Assembly: GCF_009866655.1 (NCBI RefSeq)
Contig: NZ_CP047420.1
Span: forward strand, 930,001 to 994,000
DNA length: 64,000 nucleotides
From: Rathayibacter sp. VKM Ac-2804
GTDB taxonomy: Bacteria; Actinomycetota; Actinomycetes; Actinomycetales; Microbacteriaceae
Reading direction: 5' to 3'
The notes below the pieces were generated by a model. It saw only the letters and a list, made by a program, of their open reading frames with translations, made no database searches and was not told the origin of the DNA. Shown here piece by piece: positions 17,335 through 25,093 of the stretch (the stretch's first letter is position 1; each line of letters starts with the position of its first letter). Position numbers and translations under genes: made by a program.

Positions 17335-18245
17335 CCGAGCACCGTAGCCCGCTCCGCGACGTCCCCGCCGTGCGCCGCGCAGGACGCGGTGCCGCAGGCG
17401 TCGCAGACCACGAGCTGCTCCCGGCAGCCGGGATCGGTGCAGTTGCGCATCCGGCTCGTCGGCTCGGCGCAGACGCTGCAGCGGCCGAGCACCTCGGCGT
17501 CGGGGGAGAAGGTCAGCGAGCCGCGCCCGTCGAAGACGTAGAGCGCGCCGCGCCAGAGCCCCGTGTCGCGGCGGGCCTCCTGGTAGCGGACGACACCGCC
17601 GTCGAGCTGGTACACCTCGCCGAAGCCGCGCGCGAGCATCAGGCTCGAGAGCACCTCGCAGCGGATGCCGCCGGTGCAGTAGGTGACGACCGGCCGGCCC
17701 TTGAGGTGGTCGTAGGCGCCGGAGTCGAGCTGCTCGACGAACTCGCGGGTGCTGGCGACCCCGGGCACGATCGCGCCGTCGAAGCGGCCGATCTCGGCCT
17801 CGAAGGCGTTGCGGCCGTCGAAGAAGACCACGTCCTCCCGCTCGGCGACCAGGGCGTCGAGCTCGTCGGGGGCGAGCCGGGTGCCGGTGCCGACGACGCC
17901 CGTCGCGTCCACGCGCAGCTCCTCGGGCGCCCCGAACGACACGATCTCCTCACGCACCTTCACCGACAGCCCGGGGAAGTCGACGCTGCGGCCCTCGTCG
18001 TCGAGGCCCGTGCCGTCGCTCCACTTCACCTCGAGGCCGCGGAAGGCGGAGTGCTCGCGGGTGCGGCGGACCCAGCGCTTGAGCGCGCCCATCTCGCCGC
18101 CGAGGGTGCCGTTGACGCCGTCCTTCGAGAGCAGGACCCGGCCGCGCAGGCCGAGGTGCTCGGCGAGCTCGCGCTGCCAGAGCCGGACGGACTCGGGGTC
18201 GGCGAGCGGCACGAAGCGGTAGAACAGCAGGATCTTCGGCAGCAC
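17331..18245 (-). CDS. trhO: tRNA uridine(34) hydroxylase, rhodanese-domain protein
   Basis: This 304-residue protein has an N-terminal acylphosphatase-like domain ([30 protein letters not shown]) and a rhodanese domain with the active loop CTGGIRCE, catalytic Cys190. A C-terminal Cys-rich region ([25 protein letters not shown]) is typical of this family. It matches the YceA/TrhO enzymes that hydroxylate U34 of tRNA toward 5-hydroxyuridine modifications. The GTG start at 18245 is preceded by TAGGAT ending six bases upstream. The next gene overlaps by four bases. Confidence 0.88.
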   Translation of the reverse strand: MLPKILLFYRFVPLADPESVRLWQRELAEHLGLRGRVLLSKDGVNGTLGGEMGALKRWVRRTREHSAFRGLEVKWSDGTGLDDEGRSVDFPGLSVKVREEIVSFGAPEELRVDATGVVGTGTRLAPDELDALVAEREDVVFFDGRNAFEAEIGRFDGAIVPGVASTREFVEQLDSGAYDHLKGRPVVTYCTGGIRCEVLSSLMLARGFGEVYQLDGGVVRYQEARRDTGLWRGALYVFDGRGSLTFSPDAEVLGRCSVCAEPTSRMRNCTDPGCREQLVVCDACGTASCAAHGGDVAERATVLG

Positions 18246-18317
18246 CGGGTCATCCTACGAGGGCCGGGCCGGGTCGGCCGAAACGCTCCGGCAACGCGGG
18301 TGTGACAGCATCTCCCG

Positions 18318-18929
18318 GTGACCGACGCCCCTCTCCCCGTGCCGCACAGCCGCTTCGAGGACGTCTTCGGACTCGTGACGGGGGCGTTCGTCGTCTCGCT
18401 CGGTCTGTTCCTGCTCCGCGCGAGCGAGGCGGTCACCGGCGGCACCGCGGGGCTGGCGCTGCTGCTGGGCTACGCGGCGCCGATCCCGTTCGGCGTGATC
18501 CTCGTCGTGGTCAACCTGCCGTTCCTGGCGCTCTCGCTCTGGAAGAAGGGCTGGCGCTTCACCCTGCGGACGATGTTCTCGATCGTGCTGGTCTCGCTGC
18601 TGGCGGGCCTGCATCCGCTCGCGTTCGGCACGATCCGGATCGATCCGGTCTACGGCGTGCTCACCGGCGACGTGCTCGCGGGGATCGGCCTGCTGATCCT
18701 CTTCCGGCACGGCTCGAGCCTGGGCGGCTTCAGCATCCTCGCTCTGCTCGCGCAGGAGCGGCTGGGCTGGCGGGCCGGCTACGTGATGATGGCGCTCGAC
18801 GCCTGCGTCGTCGTGGCGGCGCTGCTCGTCGTGCCGCCGCTGAACGTGCTGATCTCGGCGGCCGGCGTCGTGGTGCTCAACCTCGTGCTCGCCTTCAACC
18901 ACCGGCCGGGGCGCTACCTCGGTTCGTGA
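18318..18929 (+). CDS. YitT-family integral membrane protein
   Basis: This 203-residue protein has five or six hydrophobic segments (about residues 14-34, 42-64, 80-100, 110-128, 142-180) and the segments AVTGGTAGLALLLGY and RHGSSLGGFSILALL typical of YitT/DUF161 membrane proteins, which lack a settled biochemical role. GTG at 18318 has a CAGCAT hexamer ending six bases upstream. Its stop is followed at once by a hairpin. Divergent from trhO with 72 bases between. Confidence 0.8.
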   Translation: MTDAPLPVPHSRFEDVFGLVTGAFVVSLGLFLLRASEAVTGGTAGLALLLGYAAPIPFGVILVVVNLPFLALSLWKKGWRFTLRTMFSIVLVSLLAGLHPLAFGTIRIDPVYGVLTGDVLAGIGLLILFRHGSSLGGFSILALLAQERLGWRAGYVMMALDACVVVAALLVVPPLNVLISAAGVVVLNLVLAFNHRPGRYLGS

Positions 18930-18950
18930 GCGGCGCAGCGTGAGCGCCGC
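18930..18950 (+). terminator. Hairpin directly after the YitT stop codon
   Basis: GCGGCGC (18930-18936) pairs with GCGCCGC (18944-18950), loop AGCGTGA. The stem begins on the base after the TGA. No U tract follows. Confidence 0.5.
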
Positions 18951-19026
18951 AAGCCCTCGACCTGCGGCCGCCGCTTCCTAGGCTGGAGGGGAGGCGCGCG
19001 ACTGCCGCGCCCGAACGGAGAACCGG

Positions 19027-19566
19027 ATGTCCGACTGGAACTACGACCCCTACGCCCGCCTCGGCGAGGTGCCGACCTTCACCCTCGAGAGCGACGACAT
19101 CAGAGACGGTGCGGCGCTGGCCCCCCGCCACTACGGCGAGGGCTCGGGCGGCGAGGACGTCTCGCCGCAGCTGCGCTGGTCGGGGGCGCCCGCGGAGACG
19201 AAGAGCTTCGCGGTGACCGTCTTCGACCCCGACGCGCCGACCGGTTCTGGCTTCTGGCACTGGGCGGTGTACAACCTGCCCGCCGACACCACCGAGCTGC
19301 CCACCGGCGCCGGAGCGGCCGGCTTCGAGCTGCTGCCCGCGGGCGCGCAGACCCTGCCGAACGAGATGCGGCTGCGCCAGTTCATCGGAGCGGCGCCGCC
19401 GGACCGCGAGCACCGCTACTTCTTCGTCGTGCACGCGCTCGACGTCGAGGAGCTCGAGCTCGACCCGGAGTCGACGCCGGCGATCCTCGGCTTCAACGTG
19501 CACTTCCACACGCTGGCGCGCGCGGTGCTCGTCGCGACGGCGACGCCGGACGGCGCGAAGGGCTGA
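19027..19566 (+). CDS. YbhB/YbcL-type PEBP (Raf kinase inhibitor-like) protein
   Basis: This 179-residue cytoplasmic protein has the PEBP signatures: [32 protein letters not shown] in the N-terminal half (given here only as family context), the [11 protein letters not shown] strand and the [12 protein letters not shown] strand. The anion-binding pocket Asp-Pro-Asp and the Trp-His pair are present. Function in bacteria is unclear. The ATG at 19027 has GGAGAACCG upstream. A TAGGCT -10 element at about 18979 gives a leader near 40 bases, so this gene, unlike its neighbours, is not leaderless. A palindromic repeat lies downstream. Confidence 0.85.
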   Translation: MSDWNYDPYARLGEVPTFTLESDDIRDGAALAPRHYGEGSGGEDVSPQLRWSGAPAETKSFAVTVFDPDAPTGSGFWHWAVYNLPADTTELPTGAGAAGFELLPAGAQTLPNEMRLRQFIGAAPPDREHRYFFVVHALDVEELELDPESTPAILGFNVHFHTLARAVLVATATPDGAKG

Positions 19567-19574
19567 CGACCGCG

Positions 19575-19632
19575 GGTCTCGAGACGCCGCTGCGCTGATC
19601 GAGTAGCGCGCGGAGCGGGCGTCTCGAGATCC
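19575..19632. repeat. Dispersed palindromic repeat, copy A
   Basis: GGTCTCGAGACGCC at the left and GGCGTCTCGAGATCC at the right form inverted ends around a centre with CTGATCGAGTAGCGCGC. It belongs to the same family as copies at 30294, 37270 and 49703. It lies between the convergent PEBP and pfkA genes, so it may also act as a terminator. Confidence 0.7.
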
Positions 19633-19637
19633 GCGCG

Positions 19638-20666
19638 CTACCCGAAGAGGGTGCGCGCCTCCTCGTAGCGGGAGTCGGGCACCGTCTTCAGGGTGCCGAG
19701 GGCCTCGGCGAAGTCGACGTGGTAGATGTCGGTGCCGCGCAGGGCGACCATGCGGCCCCAGTGCTCGGCGACGACGGAGTCGGCGGCGGCCATGCCGAGG
19801 CGGGTGGCGAGGACGCGGTCGAAGGCGCTGGGCGTGCCGCCGCGCTGGATGTGGCCGAGGGTCGTGGCGCGGGTCTCGATGCCGGTGCGGTCCTCGATCA
19901 TCGGGGCGAGCATCTCGCCGATGCCGCCCAGTCGCGGGCGGCCGAAGGCGTCGAGGCCGCGCTCGGAGTGCGCGTCGTCCATCGAGTCGAGCGAGAAGCC
20001 CTCGGCGACGACGACGAGCGGCGCGCGCCCGCGGTCCTGGGCGCTCTGCACCCACTCCACGATCTGCTCGATCGAGGTCTTCTTCTCGGGGATGAGGATG
20101 ACGTGCGCGCCGGCGGCCATGCCCGAGTGCAGGGCGATCCAGCCGACGTGGCGGCCCATGACCTCGGCGACCATGCAGCGGCCGTGCGAGTCGCCGGTGG
20201 TGCGCAGGCGGTCCATCGCGTCGGTCGCGATGCCGACGGCGGTGTCGAAGCCGAAGGTGTAGTCGGTGGCGCCGAGGTCGTTGTCGATGGTCTTGGGGAC
20301 GCCGACGATCTTGAGGCCCGCGTCGGTGAGGCGCTTCGCCGCGGCCAGGGTGCCCTCGCCGCCGATCGCGATGATCGAGTCGATGCCGTTGCGGTCCATC
20401 ATCTCGGCGATCTTCTCGGGGCCGCCGTTGTCGCCCTCGAAGGGGTTCGTCCGGCTCGTGCCGAGGATCGTGCCGCCCTGCTTGGCGATGCCCTGGATCT
20501 CGGGCCGCCCGAGGGGGAGGAGATCGCCGTCGACCACTCCGCGCCACCCGTTGCGGAAGCCCACGAATTCTTGGTCGTACACCTTGATGCCCTTGTACAC
20601 GGCACCGCGGATGACGGCGTTCAGCCCGGGGCAGTCGCCCCCGGAGGTCAGGATCCCGATCTTCAC
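19638..20666 (-). CDS. pfkA: 6-phosphofructokinase
   Basis: This 342-residue glycolytic enzyme phosphorylates fructose 6-phosphate. Motifs: IGILTSGGDCPGLNAVIRG, IAIGGEGTLAAAKRL, VGVPKTIDNDL with the catalytic Asp, and MGRHVGWIAL. The first discriminator is Gly (GGEGT, ATP-like) and the second is Lys (PKTIDND, pyrophosphate-like). This combination is known in actinobacterial group III enzymes, which use ATP. GTG at 20666 was chosen over upstream ATGs because TACTCT ends six bases before it and the protein then begins as the family does. Confidence 0.92.
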   Translation of the reverse strand: MKIGILTSGGDCPGLNAVIRGAVYKGIKVYDQEFVGFRNGWRGVVDGDLLPLGRPEIQGIAKQGGTILGTSRTNPFEGDNGGPEKIAEMMDRNGIDSIIAIGGEGTLAAAKRLTDAGLKIVGVPKTIDNDLGATDYTFGFDTAVGIATDAMDRLRTTGDSHGRCMVAEVMGRHVGWIALHSGMAAGAHVILIPEKKTSIEQIVEWVQSAQDRGRAPLVVVAEGFSLDSMDDAHSERGLDAFGRPRLGGIGEMLAPMIEDRTGIETRATTLGHIQRGGTPSAFDRVLATRLGMAAADSVVAEHWGRMVALRGTDIYHVDFAEALGTLKTVPDSRYEEARTLFG

Positions 20667-20725
20667 CCGCTCAGAGTAGAGGACGCGGGGGCGGGGTCGG
20701 GTCGCCCGCCCCGGGTGGGAACGAC

Positions 20726-20763
20726 GAAGGGCCCCTCCTCGCCGCCTCGAGGAAGGGCCCTTC
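20726..20763 (-). terminator. Strong hairpin terminator of the ferritin-like gene
   Basis: GAAGGGCCCCTCCTC (20726-20740) and GAGGAAGGGCCCTTC (20749-20763) pair at 14 of 15 positions around an 8-base loop. The hairpin lies 13 bases after the stop of the leftward ferritin-like gene and before the pfkA promoter. Confidence 0.8.
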
Positions 20764-20775
20764 ATCGTCGTGGGG

Positions 20776-21711
20776 TCAGACGCCGCCGTTGGAGGCGGTG
20801 TTCACCACGCCGTTGACGCCGTCGGGGAAGAACCCGCCCTGGACGACCGGGCCGGGGTTCAGGTACACGATGTTGAGGACCTGGCCGGGGCTGCGGCTGA
20901 ACGCGATGCCGTTGGCGTCGGTGGGCTGGATGTTGGCCGCGCCGCCGACCTTGACACCCTGGTCGAGGTCCGTGGGACCGTCGAGGCTGTCGCGCGCGTC
21001 GGAGAGCTTGCCCGCCTGCACGTCGAGACCAGCGCCGTAGATCGCCGAGCGGATGGCACCGGCGTGGTACGCCTCCACCGCGAGGATGCCGGCGGCCGCC
21101 TCCAGGTAGAGCTTCGACTGGATGAGGGGGGCAGCGCCCTTGTAGGCGGTGACTCCGACGTCCTCGAAGACGAAGGCGCCGAGCAGGAAGTTCTGCTCGT
21201 TGAGGAACGGGTCGAACGTGCCGCCCGCGGGGATGAGGCCGGCCGCGGCGGCCGCGGCGTTGAAGCTGGCCTCGAGGTTGATCGAGGGGCGGGCGACGGC
21301 GGCAGCGCCGAGCTGGCCGCGGAGGAACTTGACGTGCGCCTTCTCGTCGTTGGCGACCTCGCGGGCGAAGGACTTCAGCCACGGGGTCTTGAACGGGACG
21401 GCGCGGCCGCCCTTGACGCCACCGAGCTTGCCGGTGCCGCCGGTGTCGCTGCTCGCGAGGCCCGAGCCGGTGACGGCGCGGAGGTAGAACTCGGCCTCGA
21501 GGTACTCGAGGTTGAGCGCGAAGTTGAGGACGGCGGCGTCGCCGGGGCCCTCTGCGGCGACCTCTTCGGCCGAGGCAGCGGGGGCGGAGGCGAGTGCCGC
21601 CGCTCCGATGCCGAGTCCGGCGACGCCGGTGGCCTCGAAGAAGCGGCGACGGTCGAGAGCCGTCTCCGAGCTCCTGACGATCGCGTTGCGGATGAAGGTG
21701 GTGTCGAACAT
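20776..21711 (-). CDS. Tat-exported ferritin-like domain protein
   Basis: 311 residues. The N-terminus has a twin-arginine signal ([10 protein letters not shown], then an Ala/Gly-rich hydrophobic stretch ending [10 protein letters not shown]). The mature part is a ferritin-like four-helix region: [18 protein letters not shown] with Glu pairs, then [21 protein letters not shown] with E-x-x-H, then [15 protein letters not shown]. This is the Ferritin_2 family, related to plant desiccation protein PCC13-62. Metal binding is plausible through the Glu/His residues. ATG at 21711 has GGAGAT six bases upstream, so this message has a leader. Divergent from alkA. Confidence 0.85.
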   Translation of the reverse strand: MFDTTFIRNAIVRSSETALDRRRFFEATGVAGLGIGAAALASAPAASAEEVAAEGPGDAAVLNFALNLEYLEAEFYLRAVTGSGLASSDTGGTGKLGGVKGGRAVPFKTPWLKSFAREVANDEKAHVKFLRGQLGAAAVARPSINLEASFNAAAAAAGLIPAGGTFDPFLNEQNFLLGAFVFEDVGVTAYKGAAPLIQSKLYLEAAAGILAVEAYHAGAIRSAIYGAGLDVQAGKLSDARDSLDGPTDLDQGVKVGGAANIQPTDANGIAFSRSPGQVLNIVYLNPGPVVQGGFFPDGVNGVVNTASNGGV

Positions 21712-21967
21712 GTGCGCATCTCCAGTGATAGGCGGTTGGCCGGGCGGTCGGAACTGTGCCGCGACAGCGCGAAACTACGCCCGGAATCGGGGCACTGCCT
21801 AGCGGAATCGGGCGATCCAGATTGCGCATGTGTTCTTCCGGGTTGAACCAATCCAGGCGGGGCGCCGCTCCGAACACGTCGTGAATGGCGGTTCTGCGGG
21901 ACACCTGATCAGGGCGTCGTTCCGGGGTGCTTCGGCGAGTGTCGGCACCCGCGATTACCATCGCAGC
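21712..21967. promoter_or_regulatory. 256-base divergent region with a 21-bp-spaced direct repeat
   Basis: CGGAATCGGG occurs at 21782-21791 and again at 21803-21812, 21 bases apart, which is two helical turns on the same face. The right end holds the leaderless alkA -10 element TACCAT (21956-21961). No other repeat or small ORF with convincing codon use is seen. The direct repeats may be a regulator site for the ferritin-like gene. Confidence 0.45.
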
Positions 21968-22906
21968 GTGTCGTCCGCCCTCCCCGCTCCCGTGCCGTTC
22001 CTGGCCACGGTCTATGCGCCGGCCGTGCCGGTGAGCCTCGCGCTCACCCTGCGCACGCTGCTGCGCGGCTCGGGCGACCCCACGATGCTGATCGACGCGA
22101 CCGGCTTCTGGCGCGCCTTCCGCACGCCGCTCGGCCCCGGCACGCTCCATCTGCGCCAGGCGGCCGACGGCGCCGTGCACGCGCGCGCCTGGGGCGAGGG
22201 CGCCGAGTGGCTGATCGATCACGTGCCCGAGCTGCTCGGCCACGGCGACGACTGGAGCGCGCTCGATCTCTCCGCGCACGGTCCGCTGGCCGAGGTGCTG
22301 CGCCGCTCGGCCGGGCTGCGGCTGACCCGGGCCAACCTCGTCTTCGAGATGCTGGCGCCGTCGATCCTGGAGCAGAAGGTCACCAGCACGGAGGCGTGGC
22401 GCGCCTACCGCGCGCTCGTCCGGCTGCACGGCGAGCCGGCTCCGGGGCCGGTGCCGCTGCACGTGGCGCCGTCGGCCGAGCAGTGGCGGCGGGTCCCGTC
22501 CTGGGACTGGCACCGGGCCGGCGTGGACCCGCGGCGCTCGCGCACCGTGCTCACGGCCGCGCTGGTGGCGAAGGGGCTCGAGCGCACGCTGGCCCTCGGT
22601 CGCGGCGGCGAGGTCGTGGCCGCGCGGCTGCAGTCGGTGCCCGGCATCGGGCCGTGGACGGCCTCCGAGGTGATGATGCGCGCCCACGGCGACCCGGACG
22701 CGGTGAGCGTGGGCGACTACCACCTGGCCGCCGCGGTCGGCTTCGCGCTGACGGGGCGCCTCGGCGTCGACGACGACGGCATGCTCGAGCTGCTCGAGCC
22801 GTGGCGCGGGCACCGGCAGCGGATCATCCGCCTGATCGGGACGAGCGGCGCCCGGAAGCCCCGGCACGGTCCGCGGATGACGATCCAGGACCACCGGTAC
22901 CACTGA
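21968..22906 (+). CDS. DNA-3-methyladenine glycosylase II (AlkA/HhH-GPD family)
   Basis: This 312-residue protein removes alkylated bases from DNA. It has ILEQKVTSTEAWRAYRALV, the helix-hairpin-helix LQSVPGIGPWTASEVMMRAH and the catalytic-Asp loop VSVGDYHLAAAVGFAL (Asp250 expected). The order and length are those of actinobacterial AlkA-like glycosylases without an Ada domain. The open frame reaches 21830, but GTG at 21968 was chosen because TACCAT ends six bases before it and upstream residues are not protein-like. No methylation-response regulator is adjacent. Confidence 0.85.
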   Translation: MSSALPAPVPFLATVYAPAVPVSLALTLRTLLRGSGDPTMLIDATGFWRAFRTPLGPGTLHLRQAADGAVHARAWGEGAEWLIDHVPELLGHGDDWSALDLSAHGPLAEVLRRSAGLRLTRANLVFEMLAPSILEQKVTSTEAWRAYRALVRLHGEPAPGPVPLHVAPSAEQWRRVPSWDWHRAGVDPRRSRTVLTAALVAKGLERTLALGRGGEVVAARLQSVPGIGPWTASEVMMRAHGDPDAVSVGDYHLAAAVGFALTGRLGVDDDGMLELLEPWRGHRQRIIRLIGTSGARKPRHGPRMTIQDHRYH

Positions 22907-22934
22907 GCCGCCGCCGGCTCCGAGGAGGCCGGTC

Positions 22935-24587
22935 TCAGGCGCCGAGCGCCTCCAGCACCGCCATCGCCGCGTTGTGGCCGCCGATCCCCGAGACGCCGCC
23001 GCCCCGGCGCGCCCCTGCGCCGCAGAGCAGCACCCGCGGGTGCTCGGTGGCGACGCCCCAGCGCTGGGCCGGGGTGTCCAGCGGCTCGTCGTCCTCCGCG
23101 AACGGCCAGGACAGCGGTCCGTGGAAGATGTGGCCGCCGGGCAGGCCGAGGCTCTCCTCCAGGTCGCGGGTCGTCCGCGTCTCGACGCAGGGCTTCCCGT
23201 CGGCGTCGGCGAGCAGCAGGTCGCGGATCGGCTCCGCGAGCACCGAGTCGATCGAGTCGAGGACCGCTGCCTCGAGCTCCTCGCGCATCGGAGCACCGTC
23301 GCCGGTCAGCAGCCGGTCGGGGGTGTGCAGGGCGAAGACGGTGAGGGTGTGCGCGCCGGTCGCGGCGAGCTCGGGCGAGAGGATCGTCGGGTCGGTCAGC
23401 GAGTGGCAGTAGATCTCGCAGGGGATCGGCGAGGGGAGGCGGCCCTGCTCGGCCGCGCTGCGGGCGTCCTCGAGCTGCCGGTAGCCCTCGTTGACGTGGA
23501 AGGTCCCGCCGAAGGCCGCCTCCGGGGCGACGCTCTCGTCGCGCAGACGCGGCAGGCGGCGCAGCACGAGGTTCACCTTCACCTGGGCGCCCTCGGGGCG
23601 GACGACGGGGCCGCCGCCGCCGAGCAGCCGGTCGAGGACGAACGGGGCGACGTTCGAGAGCACGAACCGCGCCCGCACCCGGCGGCTCCGCGGCCCGCGG
23701 CGGTAGACGACGTCGCCCGCGGGGTCGACGCCCGTCACCTCGGCGCCGGTGAGGATGCGCGCGCCGGCGTTCCGGGCCGCCCGCTCCAGCGCGCCCGAGA
23801 CGCTGCCCATGCCGCCGACCGGGACGTCCCAGTCGCCGGTGCCACCGCCGATCACGTGGTAGAGCAGGCAGCGGTTCTGCGCGAGGTCGGCGTCCGCGGC
23901 CCCGGCGAAGGTCCCGATCAGCGCGTCGGTGAGCAGGACGCCGCGGGCCGCGTCGCCGGCGATGTCCCGCTCGATCACCTCGCCGATCGGGCGCTCGATC
24001 ATCGCCCGCCAGATCGCGTCCTCGCCGACCAGCCGCCGCGCCTCCTCGCGGCGCAGCAGCGGCTGGGTGAGCGTCGGCCAGAGCGCGCGCGCCAGCCGGG
24101 AGGTGTGCCGGGAGAAGTCGGCGAAGGTCTCGGCGTCCTCCGGCGTGCCCATCCGCGCGAAGGACTCGGCGGTCGCCGCGGCGTCGCCGGTGTCGACGAG
24201 CAGCCCGCGCGTCGGATCGCCGGGGTCGGGTGTGTAGGAGGAGTAGCGGCGGCGCACGAGCGGCACGTCGACCCGCAGATCGGCGAGGATCGACGGCGGC
24301 AGCAGGCTGACGAGGTAGGAGTAGCGGCTGAGCCGCGCCTCGACGCCGCGGAACGGGTACTCCGAGACGGTCGCGCCGCCGGCGTGCGCGCCGCGCTCGA
24401 GGACGAGGACGTCGAGCCCGGCCTGCGCGAGGTAGGCCGCGGCGACCAGGCCGTTGTGGCCGGCGCCGACGATCACGACGTCGACCGAGGGATCGACCGC
24501 GGCGGGGGTGTCGGAGCGCAGCGGGCCGGGCGCGGTGCCGCTGCGCTCGGAGACGTCTCGGGGGCGGTGCCTGTCGCGTCGGGCCAT
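22935..24587 (-). CDS. Phytoene-desaturase-like FAD oxidoreductase (PYROXD2 type)
   Basis: This 550-residue protein has an N-terminal FAD-binding motif VDVVIVGAGHNGLVAAAYLA followed by VLERGAHAGGATVSEYPF. It has a central substrate-domain segment DWDVPVGGMGSVSGALERAAR and a C-terminal FAD contact LLCGAGARRGGGVSGIGGHNAA. This is the NAD(P)/FAD 'GAGHNGL' branch related to carotenoid desaturases and mammalian PYROXD2. No other carotenoid genes are nearby, so the substrate is unknown. The minus-strand CAGACT element ends seven bases before the ATG. The first 30 residues are Pro/Arg-rich and outside the fold. Confidence 0.8.
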   Translation of the reverse strand: MARRDRHRPRDVSERSGTAPGPLRSDTPAAVDPSVDVVIVGAGHNGLVAAAYLAQAGLDVLVLERGAHAGGATVSEYPFRGVEARLSRYSYLVSLLPPSILADLRVDVPLVRRRYSSYTPDPGDPTRGLLVDTGDAAATAESFARMGTPEDAETFADFSRHTSRLARALWPTLTQPLLRREEARRLVGEDAIWRAMIERPIGEVIERDIAGDAARGVLLTDALIGTFAGAADADLAQNRCLLYHVIGGGTGDWDVPVGGMGSVSGALERAARNAGARILTGAEVTGVDPAGDVVYRRGPRSRRVRARFVLSNVAPFVLDRLLGGGGPVVRPEGAQVKVNLVLRRLPRLRDESVAPEAAFGGTFHVNEGYRQLEDARSAAEQGRLPSPIPCEIYCHSLTDPTILSPELAATGAHTLTVFALHTPDRLLTGDGAPMREELEAAVLDSIDSVLAEPIRDLLLADADGKPCVETRTTRDLEESLGLPGGHIFHGPLSWPFAEDDEPLDTPAQRWGVATEHPRVLLCGAGARRGGGVSGIGGHNAAMAVLEALGA

Positions 24588-24603
24588 GGTCCCCAGTCTG
24601 GCG

Positions 24604-24921
24604 TCAGCCCTCGTCGCTGCGCAGCGCCTCGGTGACGAACTCGCGCAGGGAGAAGAGGATCTCCTCGCTGGAGCGGCCGCTGGCCTCGACGAGTCGGCCG
24701 GTCAGCCAGGTGAGGCAGATCACCGCCGCGCCCGCGACGTCGGAGGAGGTGGGGACGACGATGCCGTCCTCGTCGAGCACGCCGTGCTCGATCGGGCTCA
24801 GCGCGCGCTCGAGCACGGCGCGGTTGACGGTGCCGGTCGCCTCGCCGTCGTAGGAGGCGGAGCTGTCGATCAGGGCCTGCGCGGCGATCATCGCGGCGCG
24901 GGGGATGGGCAGCGGATCCAT
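24604..24921 (-). CDS. Small uncharacterised protein
   Basis: This 105-residue protein is mostly helical: ALIDSSASYDGEATGTVNRAVLERAL, then DEDGIVVPTSSDVAGAAVICL, then FSLREFVTEALR. I do not recognise the family and see no signal peptide or membrane helix. ATG at 24921 was chosen because GGAGA lies six bases upstream; an internal ATG at 24891 is the alternative. It lies between the FAD oxidoreductase and putA, divergent from putA. Confidence 0.5.
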   Translation of the reverse strand: MDPLPIPRAAMIAAQALIDSSASYDGEATGTVNRAVLERALSPIEHGVLDEDGIVVPTSSDVAGAAVICLTWLTGRLVEASGRSSEEILFSLREFVTEALRSDEG

Positions 24922-25093
24922 CGGGTCTCCGATCGGGAGCGGGACTGTCGGGTGCGCCCCATGGTGCTCCTCCGCCGGGCCCGCGTCCATCGCCCCTTCG
25001 CGGGCGTCGTCCACAGCCGCAGTTCCCTGTCGAGTGTCCACAGACGGGGCGACACGACCCGCCGCCGCGCCGCCTCGGGCATAGCCTCGGGGG
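24922..25093. promoter_or_regulatory. putA upstream region with two DnaA-box-like sites
   Basis: TCGTCCACA (25007-25015) and GTGTCCACA (25034-25042) each match the DnaA box TTGTCCACA at eight of nine positions, same strand, 27 bases apart. A TAGCCT -10 element (25082-25087) ends six bases before the putA ATG. The 172 bases separate putA from the divergent small gene. DnaA binding is only suggested. Confidence 0.35.

Noticed and set aside
25007..25042. Replication origin
   Set aside because: Only two DnaA-box-like sites, no AT-rich region, no dnaA/dnaN genes.
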